NCBI RefSeq assembly: GCF_003860585.1
Contig: NZ_CP034159.1
Span: 3,100,001-3,164,000 of the forward strand
Direction: 5' to 3'
DNA: 64,000 nucleotides
Source of the DNA: Kaistella carnis
GTDB lineage: Bacteria; Bacteroidota; Bacteroidia; Flavobacteriales; Weeksellaceae
Below the pieces are notes generated by a model. That model was not told the DNA's origin, searched no databases, and was given only the letters and a program-made list of their open reading frames with translations. The position numbers and the translations under genes were made by a program. Shown piece after piece: positions 36,441 through 45,865 of this stretch; the first letter of the stretch is position 1; each line of letters begins with the position of its first letter.

Positions 36441-37328
36441 ATGAGTAAACTAAATTATCTATCCATTATATTCTTATTTATTGTTAACAGCTGTAATGCA
36501 CAAAATAAAGAAACCATAAAAATAAAAGAAGTATGGACTCCTTTAAAAGTTTATGTGAATGACCAACTAATAAAAAACGACAAAAAAACAGAGACCTTTA
36601 CCTATATTTATAATATAAGTTCCAAAAAAGATTCTATCTCCTATTATGATATTTCTAACGCAGCATTAAAAGAAACTACGCCTATTATCTATACACTGAA
36701 AAAAAATAAAAAGACTGGAGACCAAATTTTAATCATCAATGAAAAAGACATTTCTGATAGTATCATAATTCAATTTTTAGATGAGTCAAAATCCATTACA
36801 ATTAATAAACATGATACTTATTTTTTAAATTCACCATACTATAATGAACTTAAACAAAAGGTCAAACAAAATAATAACGTGCTGGATTTAATCGATTTAT
36901 TAGATGATAATCTGGGAGACTACCCCTATCAGTTTAGTTATCTAAAAAGAATTTCATCAAACAAAAAATATAAAAGCAAAAATTTCAAGATAATAAGAGC
37001 AAAAACAGTAACAAATCGAACTCAGTCTGACCTAGCAGATATTTGGAATATTACTTATAAATATGATCAAAATAATAATCTGACCTCCGTTATAAAAAAG
37101 TCAACCGAAGATGAAGTGGGTTTTGAAAAAAAACTACTATTTAAAAAAGGTTCAGAGTTTAAGTACAAAATTTTTAATAATGTAGAAACCAGATACGAAG
37201 ACAATGATGAGATAACATTTGACATTCAGAAAAACACGTGCAATTCACTGCAGAATCATTTTCAATTTGGTTTGGTTAAGGAAGAAACATCTCAACTGAA
37301 AAGAACTTTATATCAAAAAACAGAATAA
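36441..37328 (+). CDS. Lipoprotein, candidate immunity protein
   Basis: The 295-residue protein has the signal SIIFLFIVNSC with lipobox Cys 17 followed by NAQN. The mature part is Lys/Asn-rich, with FLDESKSITINKHDTYFLNS and IWNITYKYDQNNNLTSVIKK. No family was recognised. It directly follows the PAAR-like/toxin fusion, so it probably protects against it in the periplasm. An IS1595 copy begins about 20 bases after its stop. Confidence 0.55.
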   Translation: MSKLNYLSIIFLFIVNSCNAQNKETIKIKEVWTPLKVYVNDQLIKNDKKTETFTYIYNISSKKDSISYYDISNAALKETTPIIYTLKKNKKTGDQILIINEKDISDSIIIQFLDESKSITINKHDTYFLNSPYYNELKQKVKQNNNVLDLIDLLDDNLGDYPYQFSYLKRISSNKKYKSKNFKIIRAKTVTNRTQSDLADIWNITYKYDQNNNLTSVIKKSTEDEVGFEKKLLFKKGSEFKYKIFNNVETRYEDNDEITFDIQKNTCNSLQNHFQFGLVKEETSQLKRTLYQKTE

Positions 37329-37348
37329 GAACAGGCTTATATTTTTTT

Positions 37349-38329
37349 ATGTATGTCCGTAATTCATAATACTTTCGTATATTTGTTTGACAATTAAATA
37401 GTTGAGATGAATATTTTTAATTTCGGGGTTGAATTTAGTAGTGAAGAGGATTGCATTGTCCATTTTAAGGCTGAACGTGATAAAATAGGGATAAAATGCA
37501 AGTGTGGAAAGACAGATTTTTTCTGGATCAAAAGCTGCCTGAGTTATGAATGTAAGAGTTGTAGAAAGCGCATTACCTTAAAAAGTGGTACAATCATGCA
37601 GAATTCAAATCTGTCTTTTTTGATTTGGTATAAAACCATGTTTTTAATGAGTGTCACCAAAAAAGGTTTTTCCGCAAAAGAAATGCAGAAACAATTGGGA
37701 TTGAAGCGTTATGAACCAGTTTGGGCAATGATGCACAAATTGAGAAAAGCGATGGGGAAAAGAGATGAAAAATACACCTTGGAAGGTATGATTGAGATGG
37801 ACGAGGGTTATTTTACCGTGGAATCTACCGAAATCGAACAGGAAAAAGGATTCGCGGAAGAGGTGCAGCAGGTAAGCAAAATGTAGCAGTGATGGCAGAA
37901 TCCACACCGTTAGAAGATATTGAAACGGGGAAGAATTCAAAGTCCTGCAGATATTTTAAGGCTAAGGTTCTGGACGATCATACGGCAGAAGGAATTAATG
38001 AAACAGTAAAAAAATCAATTGAAGAATCAAGTATTGTATTTACCGATCAAAGTACTTCGTATGTTGATATTGCAAGTTTAGTGGAAATACATATTTCGGA
38101 AAAATCAACAAAGCAGACCACAAAAGAAACATTGAAATGGGTTCACATTTTTATAAGTAATGCAAAAAGAAATTTGCTGGGAAACTACCACAAAATAAAG
38201 CGCAAAAACTTGCAACTTTACCTTGATGAATTCGTTTATAAGCTAAATCGCAGGTATTTTGGAGAAAAAATATTCGATAGACTAGTCATAGCAATCATTA
38301 CAGAAGTATGATGGAAAACGGACATACAT
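37349..38329 (+). mobile_element. IS1595-family element, copy 1 (inactive)
   Basis: Ends ATGTATGTCCG and CGGACATACAT bound 981 bases, one less than the intact copy (982), exactly accounting for the frameshift in its transposase. TATATTTG at 37378-37385 is its likely -7 box. No target duplication is visible (left flank ATATTTTTTT, right AATTTTAATT), unlike copy 2. Confidence 0.9.
37407..38311 (+). pseudogene. IS1595-family transposase, frameshifted
   Basis: The zinc-ribbon part (CKCGKTDFFWIKSCLSYECK) and the ISXO2-type catalytic region are both present, but the frame breaks near 37849. Compared with the intact copy, one T is missing in the GGTATTCGCGG stretch, which leaves 159- and 140-residue fragments. 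The sequence has also drifted from the intact copy at many codons, so it is not a recent duplicate. Confidence 0.92.
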
Positions 38330-38340
38330 AATTTTAATTA

Positions 38341-38994
38341 ATGATAAAACAAAAAGACAAGCTTACAGCATTTACGAGAGTAAAAGTGGATGGGCTTTTT
38401 AACTTGCAAGATTGCGCGCGTGAGTACGGATTGTCGGCGGAGGAAGTAGTGGCTTTTCATAACAAATACTGCCCGCTACAAGATCTGCTTACGCTGCATC
38501 TGTCTAAATATGTTGAATATGTTTATCTGCCCACAACAAGTGTTAGCAGCCGGAAGGAAAAACTCCTGCAGAACAGTAAACTTGTACAGCCAGATAAAAT
38601 CAGTGAAAAAAAATATGGCGTCATCACCACATTTTCTCCGAAGGAGTTACAGCTACATTACCAAATTAAAGTCAACCGGAACTTTGACCATATAGATCTA
38701 CTTAAACAGAAGACTTATAAAAACAATCAGGAGATTGATCAAACCATCGAGCAACTTTTTGAGAAAGCAGAACACGTTTTATATCCTCTGAAGGTGGCCA
38801 CGGGAGCAAACGGAAGAATGCGTAAGATCATAAACAGCGGGGATATTTCGAAACGCTGGAAAGAAGAGCGTCGCCCAAAACTGGCTGAATATTATCAGTC
38901 GGAAACTGCCGATAAAATTCTTTCAAAACTAGACCGCGCATTTGAAAACATAGATCTAAAGCGGGATCTGTTGGAAAAAAAACATCTTTTATAA
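38341..38994 (+). CDS. LysM-like T6SS-associated protein
   Basis: The 217-residue protein has an N-terminal stretch (LFNLQDCAREYGLSAEEVVA, then FHNKYCPLQDLLTLHL and VYLP) spaced like a LysM domain. A helical, basic C-terminal half follows, with ISKRWKEERRPKLAEYY. There is no signal peptide. It opens a four-gene set ending in the large putative effector, so an adaptor or loading role in the spike complex is plausible. The IS1595 copy ends just 11 bases upstream, so its own promoter may have been displaced. Confidence 0.55.
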   Translation: MIKQKDKLTAFTRVKVDGLFNLQDCAREYGLSAEEVVAFHNKYCPLQDLLTLHLSKYVEYVYLPTTSVSSRKEKLLQNSKLVQPDKISEKKYGVITTFSPKELQLHYQIKVNRNFDHIDLLKQKTYKNNQEIDQTIEQLFEKAEHVLYPLKVATGANGRMRKIINSGDISKRWKEERRPKLAEYYQSETADKILSKLDRAFENIDLKRDLLEKKHLL

Positions 38995-39004
38995 TTTATT
39001 CTTA

Positions 39005-39325
39005 TTGCCGGTTTATCAAACCTACACGGATTTTTCACGAAAAGGCACTTTGAAGTGCTACTTTTCCCAGGCTAATAAATGGATTGATTATGAGATAAGT
39101 TTTAATCTGAACAGGGAATTTACACGCGGTAATAAGATCGCTTTGCATCTTACGGGCGCGGAGCAGGAAACTCCATTTAATAAACATTCCCAAAAAGGAG
39201 AATTGGATTTACTATATAAATTCCACCGGGAAAGTCATGAAATATTTTCTATCACGGGATGGGTTTCCGCTTACGAATCCCAACAGGAACTAAAAATTAA
39301 TTTTCAACTTTACGAGCTTCAGTAA
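39005..39325 (+). CDS. Small unknown protein in the PAAR-like gene set
   Basis: The 106-residue frame uses a TTG start, 10 bases after the previous stop; no ATG is better placed. The strands GTLKCYFSQANKWIDYEISF and IFSITGWVSAYESQQELKIN suggest a small beta-sandwich. No signal or membrane helix and no family recognised. Close spacing with the LysM-like gene and the DUF4280 gene suggests a shared role in spike assembly. Confidence 0.5.
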   Translation: MPVYQTYTDFSRKGTLKCYFSQANKWIDYEISFNLNREFTRGNKIALHLTGAEQETPFNKHSQKGELDLLYKFHRESHEIFSITGWVSAYESQQELKINFQLYELQ

Positions 39326-39357
39326 GCGAATAGTTGAATGAAAAATAAAACACAAAT

Positions 39358-39843
39358 ATGAGTGAAAAACATCTTGTCTGCCAGGGTGCTATTGTAAAAT
39401 GTAACTATGGTGCTACACCTGATAAGCTAAAAGTACTGACCCAAGCCAAACGTTATATCAATGATAAAGAGGGGAGCAAAAAATTGATGGCCACTCACAT
39501 GGACATTGGTACGACCTTCGAAAAAAACACGTTCGGACCCTGCAAGATGCAACCTCTACCCGGTGGAGGCTTCAAGCCCTGCCAAGCGGTAGTGACTGCC
39601 TGGAGTGGCTTTTATGACAAAATAACGTTGCAGGACAACAATGGAAAGGCGCTTTTAGAAGACAGTAAAGCAACGTGCCCCAGTGGTGGCAAAGACTGCA
39701 TCACCATTATCAACCACGGACAGACCGCAGAAGTATCCCAAAAAAATGTAGAAAATGCTGATGACGAGGTTTTAGCGGAACTTTTTCCATTTGTGGATTT
39801 GAAGGAAGAAGACGGCAGTTTATTAATCATTAAAAACCTTTGA
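39358..39843 (+). CDS. DUF4280 PAAR-like T6SS spike-tip protein
   Basis: The 161-residue protein follows the DUF4280 pattern: HLVCQGAIVKCNYGATPDKL at the start, FGPCKMQPLPGGGFKPCQAV in the middle, and CPSGGKDCITIINHGQTAEV near the end, with paired Cys residues. DUF4280 proteins replace PAAR as sharpened tips on VgrG in Bacteroidota T6SS. Its stop is followed after one base by the large effector candidate, which should be its cargo. Confidence 0.88.
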   Translation: MSEKHLVCQGAIVKCNYGATPDKLKVLTQAKRYINDKEGSKKLMATHMDIGTTFEKNTFGPCKMQPLPGGGFKPCQAVVTAWSGFYDKITLQDNNGKALLEDSKATCPSGGKDCITIINHGQTAEVSQKNVENADDEVLAELFPFVDLKEEDGSLLIIKNL

Positions 39844-39844
39844 T

Positions 39845-42406
39845 ATGAATGATGGATTGAACATTAAAGTTATTGAAAATAATGAAACCAAAAGCTCTTT
39901 CGATAAATCATTTGGGTTACTTAAACTTATAGAAGCAGGAGAATTTAAAGTTGAGGTGACTGAATTTGCAAACAAAAGAAAGCAAATTGATGCAGATTTT
40001 GCGAAAGGCGAACAGTTTGCCAGAGAAAAGTGGAATGAGAGAGCAACACAGCCAGAATGGACTAAGGTAAAACTTGACGAAAACTGGAACGCTAATAAAG
40101 CACAGCGGGAAGCTAAAAGGAGGAAATCAGTAGACGATTTAGAAATTGATTATAAAGAGGTAAACTGGGTATGGGTAGTCGCGCCGAAACAATTGCAGCC
40201 GAACGAACTCTCCCACAATGATTCTTTTACAAAAGGGATTACAGGAAGTGGCGTGTATAGCTTAAGATTCCCCAAAATTCTAGAAGGTGGCGGATTGGCT
40301 TATATGGAAGCTTTCCAACCGAAAGAGGGTGCGAAGGGCAAAAAGCCAAATGGTGTATTTGTGCAGGCTATGGGTAAGCCTAAGATTATTAGAGTAGAAT
40401 GGACAGATTTTGATTACAATCTACTTAAAGATAGGCTTGTGGCATTTAATTCTGAAGTTCTGCTGCACATTTATACGGAAGGGCTATATGGACAGGAATT
40501 AGAAATTCAGCTTTTTGATGAGGATATTTTTACGGCGGATGACCAACTTAACGTTTCGGAAAAAAGTAGTTTTCAGCGGGAAGTAAATATTCATATTGTA
40601 CATCCTAAGGAAGTTGGAAAGCCAGGTATTTCTGACGCTTTAGTAAAAGGCGGTCAAGATAATACAGATCAAAAAGCAGAGCAAGAAAATTATCTTCAAA
40701 AAACAACTATAGAAGTAAAAGTAGATTGGGGTTGGATGAAATTTGCGGGTGAAAACATAAAAATCTATCCAACCGTAAAATCGCGTAAGACAGGAGAATA
40801 TTTTAAAAATTTCTCACGCGAACATTTAGAAGTGGGTATGAATGGAGTTTTGCACAGCGCACCTCAGGAGGTCACAAATCTTCCTGTTGTACAAAGTGAA
40901 ATTTCTACCAACATCGCAGCTTATCATCCGTGTCAGTACACACAGTTAGACTATACAGATCCTAAAGGTTTGACAAATACCCTTTTTAAGGAAAAGTCCG
41001 CAGAGGAGCTTAATCCAAAACTTGAAATAGGCATCATTGTAGGAAGCGATCCCAAAAAATTTAGTTTAAAAGTGGATGACAAAGCTGACACGACAGATTG
41101 CCGTTTTGATAAGACGCCAAAAGATCATGATAAAAATATTTTTACTTACGATAAAGCGAAACTTCCCAAAAATATAAACATTACGGAACAGCAACCGAAA
41201 AATATTGCTGGAACTGCATTTTTTGATTATGAGAGAATGAATATGATGAAATATTTTTGGCTATCAAATGACTTTCAAAACAATCAAAAATATTCACATT
41301 TAAAAATTATTGCAGCAACTTGCAGACATCAAAATAATATAAATTTCTCTATTCTCCCCGATATTGAGTGGGAAGTGGCTTTTATAATTACAACAATGGC
41401 TGGTTTTAGAGTAAAGGCAGAAAATACTACAGTTACAAGGTTACAACAAGGTTTAGGTGAATACCAGTTTAAAGGAATTAAAGCAGAACAAACTGGAAAA
41501 TTAATTCAAAAAGGTGGAGTTGGATATTCTCTTAACATAAAATATTCTATAAATGGGGGCGATTTTTATGAGCAGATTTCATTGAATTTTGTGAGAAATA
41601 TCGAAAAAATTATCGGGACTTATAATTCTATTGTGGGTTTTGCTTCTTTATTTAAAGGAGATGAAAATAATAAAACCTCGGCCGCGATTTCAAAATCTGT
41701 CATCAATAAAATCACATTTGATATAGAACCACCATCAATAGTTTTTTTATTAAAATGGAAGTATGATTTTGCTAAAAGTAATGGACAACCCGTTGCCAAC
41801 TTTACAGGTGCAGCCGGTTTTAAGCCATTAATCGGATTAAAAATTGGTTTTGATATTACGCAAAATCTATCTGTCTTTGGATTTGTTGGTACGGCTATAG
41901 AATGGCTGTTAGATATTATTGAAAATTTAATTAAAGAAGATATATACATATTGGCGGAAGCAGGAACTGCAATTAGTTATGATATTGGGTTATCTTACAA
42001 TGAAATTGATGGTTTTGCTCCAAATACCAAACAGAAAGTCGTAGTCGATTTAACATTCACTTTTAAAGTTGGTATTAAAAAGAAAGATGTAATTATGATT
42101 CCAGATGTTAGAAGAATGGAAGGAAATACTATTCCTACAGATGTGGCTGAAAGGGAAAATTTTAAAATTGAAGGTTCAGTTGCAACAGGAATTCGTTATA
42201 TTGAAGAGCATGGAATAGAAAAAGGAAAAGGCAAATACAAAAAAACTGAAACTTCTTGGCTTGGTGCAGAAATGACAATTATTGTAGTAACATTGGCTCA
42301 TAATAGAAAACAAAATGCACCTCCTAACAATGAGTATAAAGATAAATTCATTATTTTAAAACCAAGAAAAATTACTCAACCAGAAACCGTGTATGAAAAT
42401 AAATAA
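39845..42406 (+). CDS. Large putative T6SS effector of unknown activity
   Basis: The 853-residue protein has no signal. The N-terminal 330 residues mix a charged helical start (RATQPEWTKVKLDENWNANK) with beta-rich, Ig-like segments (LHIYTEGLYGQELEIQLFDE). The last 300 residues contain long hydrophobic strands and helices (FGFVGTAIEWLLDIIENLIK, IYILAEAGTAISYDIGLSYN), which could insert into membranes. I cannot name a catalytic domain. Being one base after the DUF4280 gene and followed by three small genes, it fits an effector with immunity. Pore formation is a guess from the hydrophobic C-terminus. Confidence 0.55.
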   Translation: MNDGLNIKVIENNETKSSFDKSFGLLKLIEAGEFKVEVTEFANKRKQIDADFAKGEQFAREKWNERATQPEWTKVKLDENWNANKAQREAKRRKSVDDLEIDYKEVNWVWVVAPKQLQPNELSHNDSFTKGITGSGVYSLRFPKILEGGGLAYMEAFQPKEGAKGKKPNGVFVQAMGKPKIIRVEWTDFDYNLLKDRLVAFNSEVLLHIYTEGLYGQELEIQLFDEDIFTADDQLNVSEKSSFQREVNIHIVHPKEVGKPGISDALVKGGQDNTDQKAEQENYLQKTTIEVKVDWGWMKFAGENIKIYPTVKSRKTGEYFKNFSREHLEVGMNGVLHSAPQEVTNLPVVQSEISTNIAAYHPCQYTQLDYTDPKGLTNTLFKEKSAEELNPKLEIGIIVGSDPKKFSLKVDDKADTTDCRFDKTPKDHDKNIFTYDKAKLPKNINITEQQPKNIAGTAFFDYERMNMMKYFWLSNDFQNNQKYSHLKIIAATCRHQNNINFSILPDIEWEVAFIITTMAGFRVKAENTTVTRLQQGLGEYQFKGIKAEQTGKLIQKGGVGYSLNIKYSINGGDFYEQISLNFVRNIEKIIGTYNSIVGFASLFKGDENNKTSAAISKSVINKITFDIEPPSIVFLLKWKYDFAKSNGQPVANFTGAAGFKPLIGLKIGFDITQNLSVFGFVGTAIEWLLDIIENLIKEDIYILAEAGTAISYDIGLSYNEIDGFAPNTKQKVVVDLTFTFKVGIKKKDVIMIPDVRRMEGNTIPTDVAERENFKIEGSVATGIRYIEEHGIEKGKGKYKKTETSWLGAEMTIIVVTLAHNRKQNAPPNNEYKDKFIILKPRKITQPETVYENK

Positions 42407-42408
42407 GT

Positions 42409-42861
42409 GTGGAAATTGATTTTAAAATAAAAGATGGCTTTTTAATTATAGAAAATTTTTTTATGATAGAAAAAATTAATCTAGATTCTATCGAAAATAT
42501 TTTGATTTTTCATCATGATGAAAGATATGAATATCTAATAACTTTTTATTTATTAATGCCAATTAAATATATTGGTAAAAAGACATTTTGGAGTAAAATA
42601 CTATTTCCTATTTTTTTAATATTTCACAAGGATAAAATGAAAATTGAAGAAAAGTTTCACGATGGAGATTTGCTTACTATTTTTACACTCTTGCAAGACA
42701 ATTTAAAAAATGTAAAAATTCCTAACATGGAGGAAAATAGTCTGTTTTGGAAAACTACTGATAGTGGATACAGCATTCCGCTTGTAAAATTAGTTTACAG
42801 TAAAAATGAACAAGGCTTATCCGAAGTTTTAAAAAAATATAATATATTAAAAACCCAATAA
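42409..42861 (+). CDS. Small unknown protein, candidate immunity
   Basis: The 150-residue frame starts at GTG two bases after the effector stop. It contains two hydrophobic stretches (YEYLITFYLLMPIKYI and FWSKILFPIFLIF) that could be membrane helices. No family recognised. If the upstream effector attacks membranes, a membrane-bound immunity protein would fit; this is inference. Confidence 0.5.
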   Translation: MEIDFKIKDGFLIIENFFMIEKINLDSIENILIFHHDERYEYLITFYLLMPIKYIGKKTFWSKILFPIFLIFHKDKMKIEEKFHDGDLLTIFTLLQDNLKNVKIPNMEENSLFWKTTDSGYSIPLVKLVYSKNEQGLSEVLKKYNILKTQ

Positions 42862-42862
42862 T

Positions 42863-43534
42863 ATGCTCAAAAAAAATATAACTGTGTTCCTTTCATTTTT
42901 TTTAATTATTTGCTTTAATTGCCAGCAAAACGAAAACCCTAAAAACATTTGTAGAGATTGTGGCAGTTTTGATGTTTCTAAAATATCTTTTGATGAAAAT
43001 GTAGATGTTCTTGTTTCTAAAACTCAAGTTTCAATTACTGCGTTTACAGATGGTTTTATAGAAAAAAAGCAAGATGCAATTTCTAAATCTGATAAAATTT
43101 TGGCTTATAAAATTAAAATTAGAAATCCTTTAAATGAAAATTTTGGAGAAGGATTTTTTAAATTTAGTAATGTTTTTAAATTTGATAATTTATCATTCTT
43201 GGTAGATTCCCAAAAAAATCTTATTTCTTATAAAGTGTATACAATTTATAATGGCGATAGCAAAAAAATTAATAATATTATAAATGACATCGATAGATTA
43301 ATTGGAATGAAACATTCTATTAACACATTATATGCGGATGAATCTGAAATATATCAGTGGAAATCAAAAAAATACTTTTACCAAGTAATGAAAAATCAAA
43401 AATCTAAAAATTCGTTTTATGTTAGTTTATTGGTAATAAAAAATAATAGATTTAATGATTCTGTAAAAAAAGCAATTAAAAATGATGAAACCTTTTTACT
43501 TTTCAACGAAAATAGTTTCAAAAATGATAAATAA
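42863..43534 (+). CDS. Lipoprotein, candidate immunity
   Basis: The 223-residue lipoprotein has the signal FLSFFLIICFNC (Cys 20) followed by QQNENP. The mature part contains NICRDCGSFDVSKISFDENV and QWKSKKYFYQVMKNQKSKN. No family recognised. It starts one base after the previous stop. Periplasmic location and place after a large effector suggest immunity. Confidence 0.5.
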   Translation: MLKKNITVFLSFFLIICFNCQQNENPKNICRDCGSFDVSKISFDENVDVLVSKTQVSITAFTDGFIEKKQDAISKSDKILAYKIKIRNPLNENFGEGFFKFSNVFKFDNLSFLVDSQKNLISYKVYTIYNGDSKKINNIINDIDRLIGMKHSINTLYADESEIYQWKSKKYFYQVMKNQKSKNSFYVSLLVIKNNRFNDSVKKAIKNDETFLLFNENSFKNDK

Positions 43535-43567
43535 TCAAACAAAAAGAAGCATTTTTAATAATAAAGT

Positions 43568-44356
43568 ATGAAAAATTTAAGAGAGCCTTTTTACGAATTA
43601 GAAATAAAAACCGCCAATTGTTTCATTGAAATATTAATTAATGATTTCCCTGTTTTTAGTAACTTTCAAGATGGCGGAATGGCGGTAGATTACCCAATAA
43701 ATGATGCGATTTTACATAGCGGAAAACATGTCATTACTGTAAAAATCTCTAGTCCTAAAAAAGGGGAAAGAATTTCAATATTTGCGAATTGCGAATTAAA
43801 AGTTTTTGTAAAAGAAGCAAATTTAGAAGCGTCTGGCAGAAATCTTGTTCACGCATTTCCCGCATTTAATTTTAAAGAAAATAATTTGCCAATGTTTGTT
43901 CAGAATAGTGCTTTCCAAGCAGAAGTTCCATACATAAATTTAGGTTGGGCAAAATCTTTAGATTTAACAAAAATAGAGGAAAAGCAATTGCTTGCAGAAT
44001 TGAACGAAAATCTTTCTAAAATTACTGAAATATACAATACACGAAATGAAAATGAGTATCTCGCTTTATTTGATGAACGAACCAAAGAACATATAAAGAG
44101 TTTTTACTTAACCAAAGAAGAAATTAAAGATAATAATGAAAGTATTTTTTATGGTTTGCCGAAAAAAATTGAATCAATTGATTCTTCAAATTACAAGTTA
44201 GTCTTCTTTGGAGAAGGGAAAATGGTGTCATTGCAAGCGAAAAAGCAATCACCTGGTTTTGTATTTGAATCTGTAAACAAAGACGAATACGGTTTTACGG
44301 AAATGGTTTTATTTCATAAAAAAAATTCTGGTTCACAATTGGAAATTATCAGGTAA
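43568..44356 (+). CDS. Unknown protein in the effector/immunity set
   Basis: The 262-residue protein has no signal peptide. It starts YELEIKTANCFIEILINDFP, with a beta-rich N-terminal half and a mostly helical middle (EKQLLAELNENLSKITEIYN). The final part LVFFGEGKMVSLQAKKQSPG resembles a small alpha/beta domain. No family recognised. It is the third small gene after the 853-residue protein. Confidence 0.5.
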   Translation: MKNLREPFYELEIKTANCFIEILINDFPVFSNFQDGGMAVDYPINDAILHSGKHVITVKISSPKKGERISIFANCELKVFVKEANLEASGRNLVHAFPAFNFKENNLPMFVQNSAFQAEVPYINLGWAKSLDLTKIEEKQLLAELNENLSKITEIYNTRNENEYLALFDERTKEHIKSFYLTKEEIKDNNESIFYGLPKKIESIDSSNYKLVFFGEGKMVSLQAKKQSPGFVFESVNKDEYGFTEMVLFHKKNSGSQLEIIR

Positions 44357-44466
44357 AATTAAATTTTTATGAAAACACTTTTATGCCGCTTATTTATTTT
44401 GAATCTAACAAATTGCCAAGAAAAAAAGATGATAAGTATTCTAATGAAAAAAATAGTAAAAACAAT

Positions 44467-45448
44467 ATGTATGTCCGCAACTTATCATATTTTCGTATAT
44501 TTGCTTGATTGATAAATAATTGAGATGAATATATTTAGTTTTGGAGTAGAGTTTAGTAGTGAGCAGGATTGTATTAATCATTTTAAAGAAGAGCGGGATA
44601 AAATTGGAGTTGCTTGTCGGTGTGGAAGGAAGGATTTTTTCTGGATCAAAAGCCGACTAAGTTATGAATGTAAATCCTGTAAAAAACGTATTACATTGAA
44701 AAGTGGGACGATAATGGAAAACTCAAACTTATCATTTTTGACTTGGTACAAAGCGATGTTTCTTATGAGCGCAACTAAAAAAGGATTTTCTGCCAAAGAA
44801 CTGCAAAGACAATTAGGATTGAAGCGTTATGAACCAGTTTGGGCGATGATGAATAAATTGAGAAAAGCAATGGGAAAGCGAGATGAGAGATATACTTTGG
44901 AGGGAATGATTGAAATGGATGAAGGCTATTTTACAGTTGAATCTACGGAGATAGAACAAGAAAAAGGTATTCGCGGAAGAGGTGCTGTTGGAAAACAAAA
45001 TGTAGCAGTAATAGCCGAATCTACGCCATTGGAAGATATTGACACGGGTCAAAAATCGAAATCTTGCAGATATTTTAAAGCAATAGTTTTAGAGGATGAC
45101 ACAGCCGAAGGAATTAATGATTTGGTACAAAAGACAATCGCAGAATCGAGTATCGTATTTACCGATCAAAGCACGTCATATGTAGATATATCAACGCTTG
45201 TAGAAATTCATATCTCAGAGAAATCTACCAAAGAAACCACAAAAGATACCTTGCGTTGGGTTCACATATTCATCAGCAATGCAAAGAGAAATTTGTTAGG
45301 AAATTACCACAAAATAAAGCGCAAAAACCTTCAACTGTACCTCAATGAGTTCGTTTACAAACTTAATAGACGATATTTTGGCGACAAAATATTCGATAGA
45401 ATCGTGATAGCAAGCATCACAGGAGTATGATTAAAAACGGACATACAT
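44467..45448 (+). mobile_element. IS1595-family element, copy 2 (intact)
   Basis: 982 bases between ATGTATGTCCG and CGGACATACAT. The direct repeat TAAAAACAAT occurs immediately outside both ends (44457-44466, 45449-45458), marking the insertion site. It lies in a lipoprotein gene. Confidence 0.95.
44525..45430 (+). CDS. IS1595-family transposase
   Basis: The 301-residue protein has an N-terminal zinc ribbon (CRCGRKDFFWIKSRLSYECK), a helix-turn-helix (TKKGFSAKELQRQLGLKRYE), and the ISXO2-type catalytic core beginning EGMIEMDEGYFTVE and continuing VFTDQSTSYVDI and WVHIFISNAKRNLLGNYH. All parts are in frame, so it may be active. Confidence 0.95.
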   Translation: MNIFSFGVEFSSEQDCINHFKEERDKIGVACRCGRKDFFWIKSRLSYECKSCKKRITLKSGTIMENSNLSFLTWYKAMFLMSATKKGFSAKELQRQLGLKRYEPVWAMMNKLRKAMGKRDERYTLEGMIEMDEGYFTVESTEIEQEKGIRGRGAVGKQNVAVIAESTPLEDIDTGQKSKSCRYFKAIVLEDDTAEGINDLVQKTIAESSIVFTDQSTSYVDISTLVEIHISEKSTKETTKDTLRWVHIFISNAKRNLLGNYHKIKRKNLQLYLNEFVYKLNRRYFGDKIFDRIVIASITGV

Positions 45449-45598
45449 TAAAAACAATAATATAATTGAGAAAACGTTAGTTTACACAATAAAAATTTCT
45501 CCTGCAAATCCTTACGAAGTACTTGTGTTGTAAGCTCCCCCGAAAACAGTACGATTCAAAAGTATAAAAATTATTAACTTTAAATCGTAATTATTATC

Positions 45599-45865
45599 AT
45601 GAAAAAGAGTGTTTTTAGTCCTGCCAAGATTGCAGGTATTTTAAAGGAGTTTAGTGGAGGTCGTAGTGCCGAAGAATTAGCCAGAGAAAATGGCATCAGT
45701 ATCGCCACTTTGTATAAATGGCGTCAAAGGTACAACGGCATGGAAGCCAGTGAGCTTAAACGTGTAAAAGAGCTGGAAGAGGAAAACGCCCGGCTTAAGC
45801 GTATGTACGCCAATCTGGCGATGGAACTCGATGTTGCTAAATATATTATCGAAAAAAAGCTCTAA
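45599..45865 (+). CDS. IS3-family OrfA
   Basis: The 88-residue protein has [20 protein letters not shown], the [22 protein letters not shown] and the zipper [19 protein letters not shown]. An A7-G run at 45852-45859 near its end allows -1 frameshifting into orfB. Confidence 0.94.
   Translation: MKKSVFSPAKIAGILKEFSGGRSAEELARENGISIATLYKWRQRYNGMEASELKRVKELEEENARLKRMYANLAMELDVAKYIIEKKL

Larger units (their letters stand above)
44369..45528 (+). pseudogene. Disrupted lipoprotein gene
   Basis: The start MKTLLCRLFILNLTNC has a lipobox Cys 16. An A7 run right after it appears to have lost one A: with eight A the frame continues DDKYSNEKNSKNN. The IS1595 copy 2 then interrupts it. After removing the IS and one target copy, the frame continues NIIEKTLVYTIKISPANPYE until IS3 copy B cuts it. 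It was probably another immunity-type lipoprotein. Confidence 0.6.

Noticed and set aside
37349-45448. Composite transposon of the two IS1595 copies
   Set aside because: The outer flanks do not match each other, and copy 2 has its own target repeat, so the last event was a single insertion.
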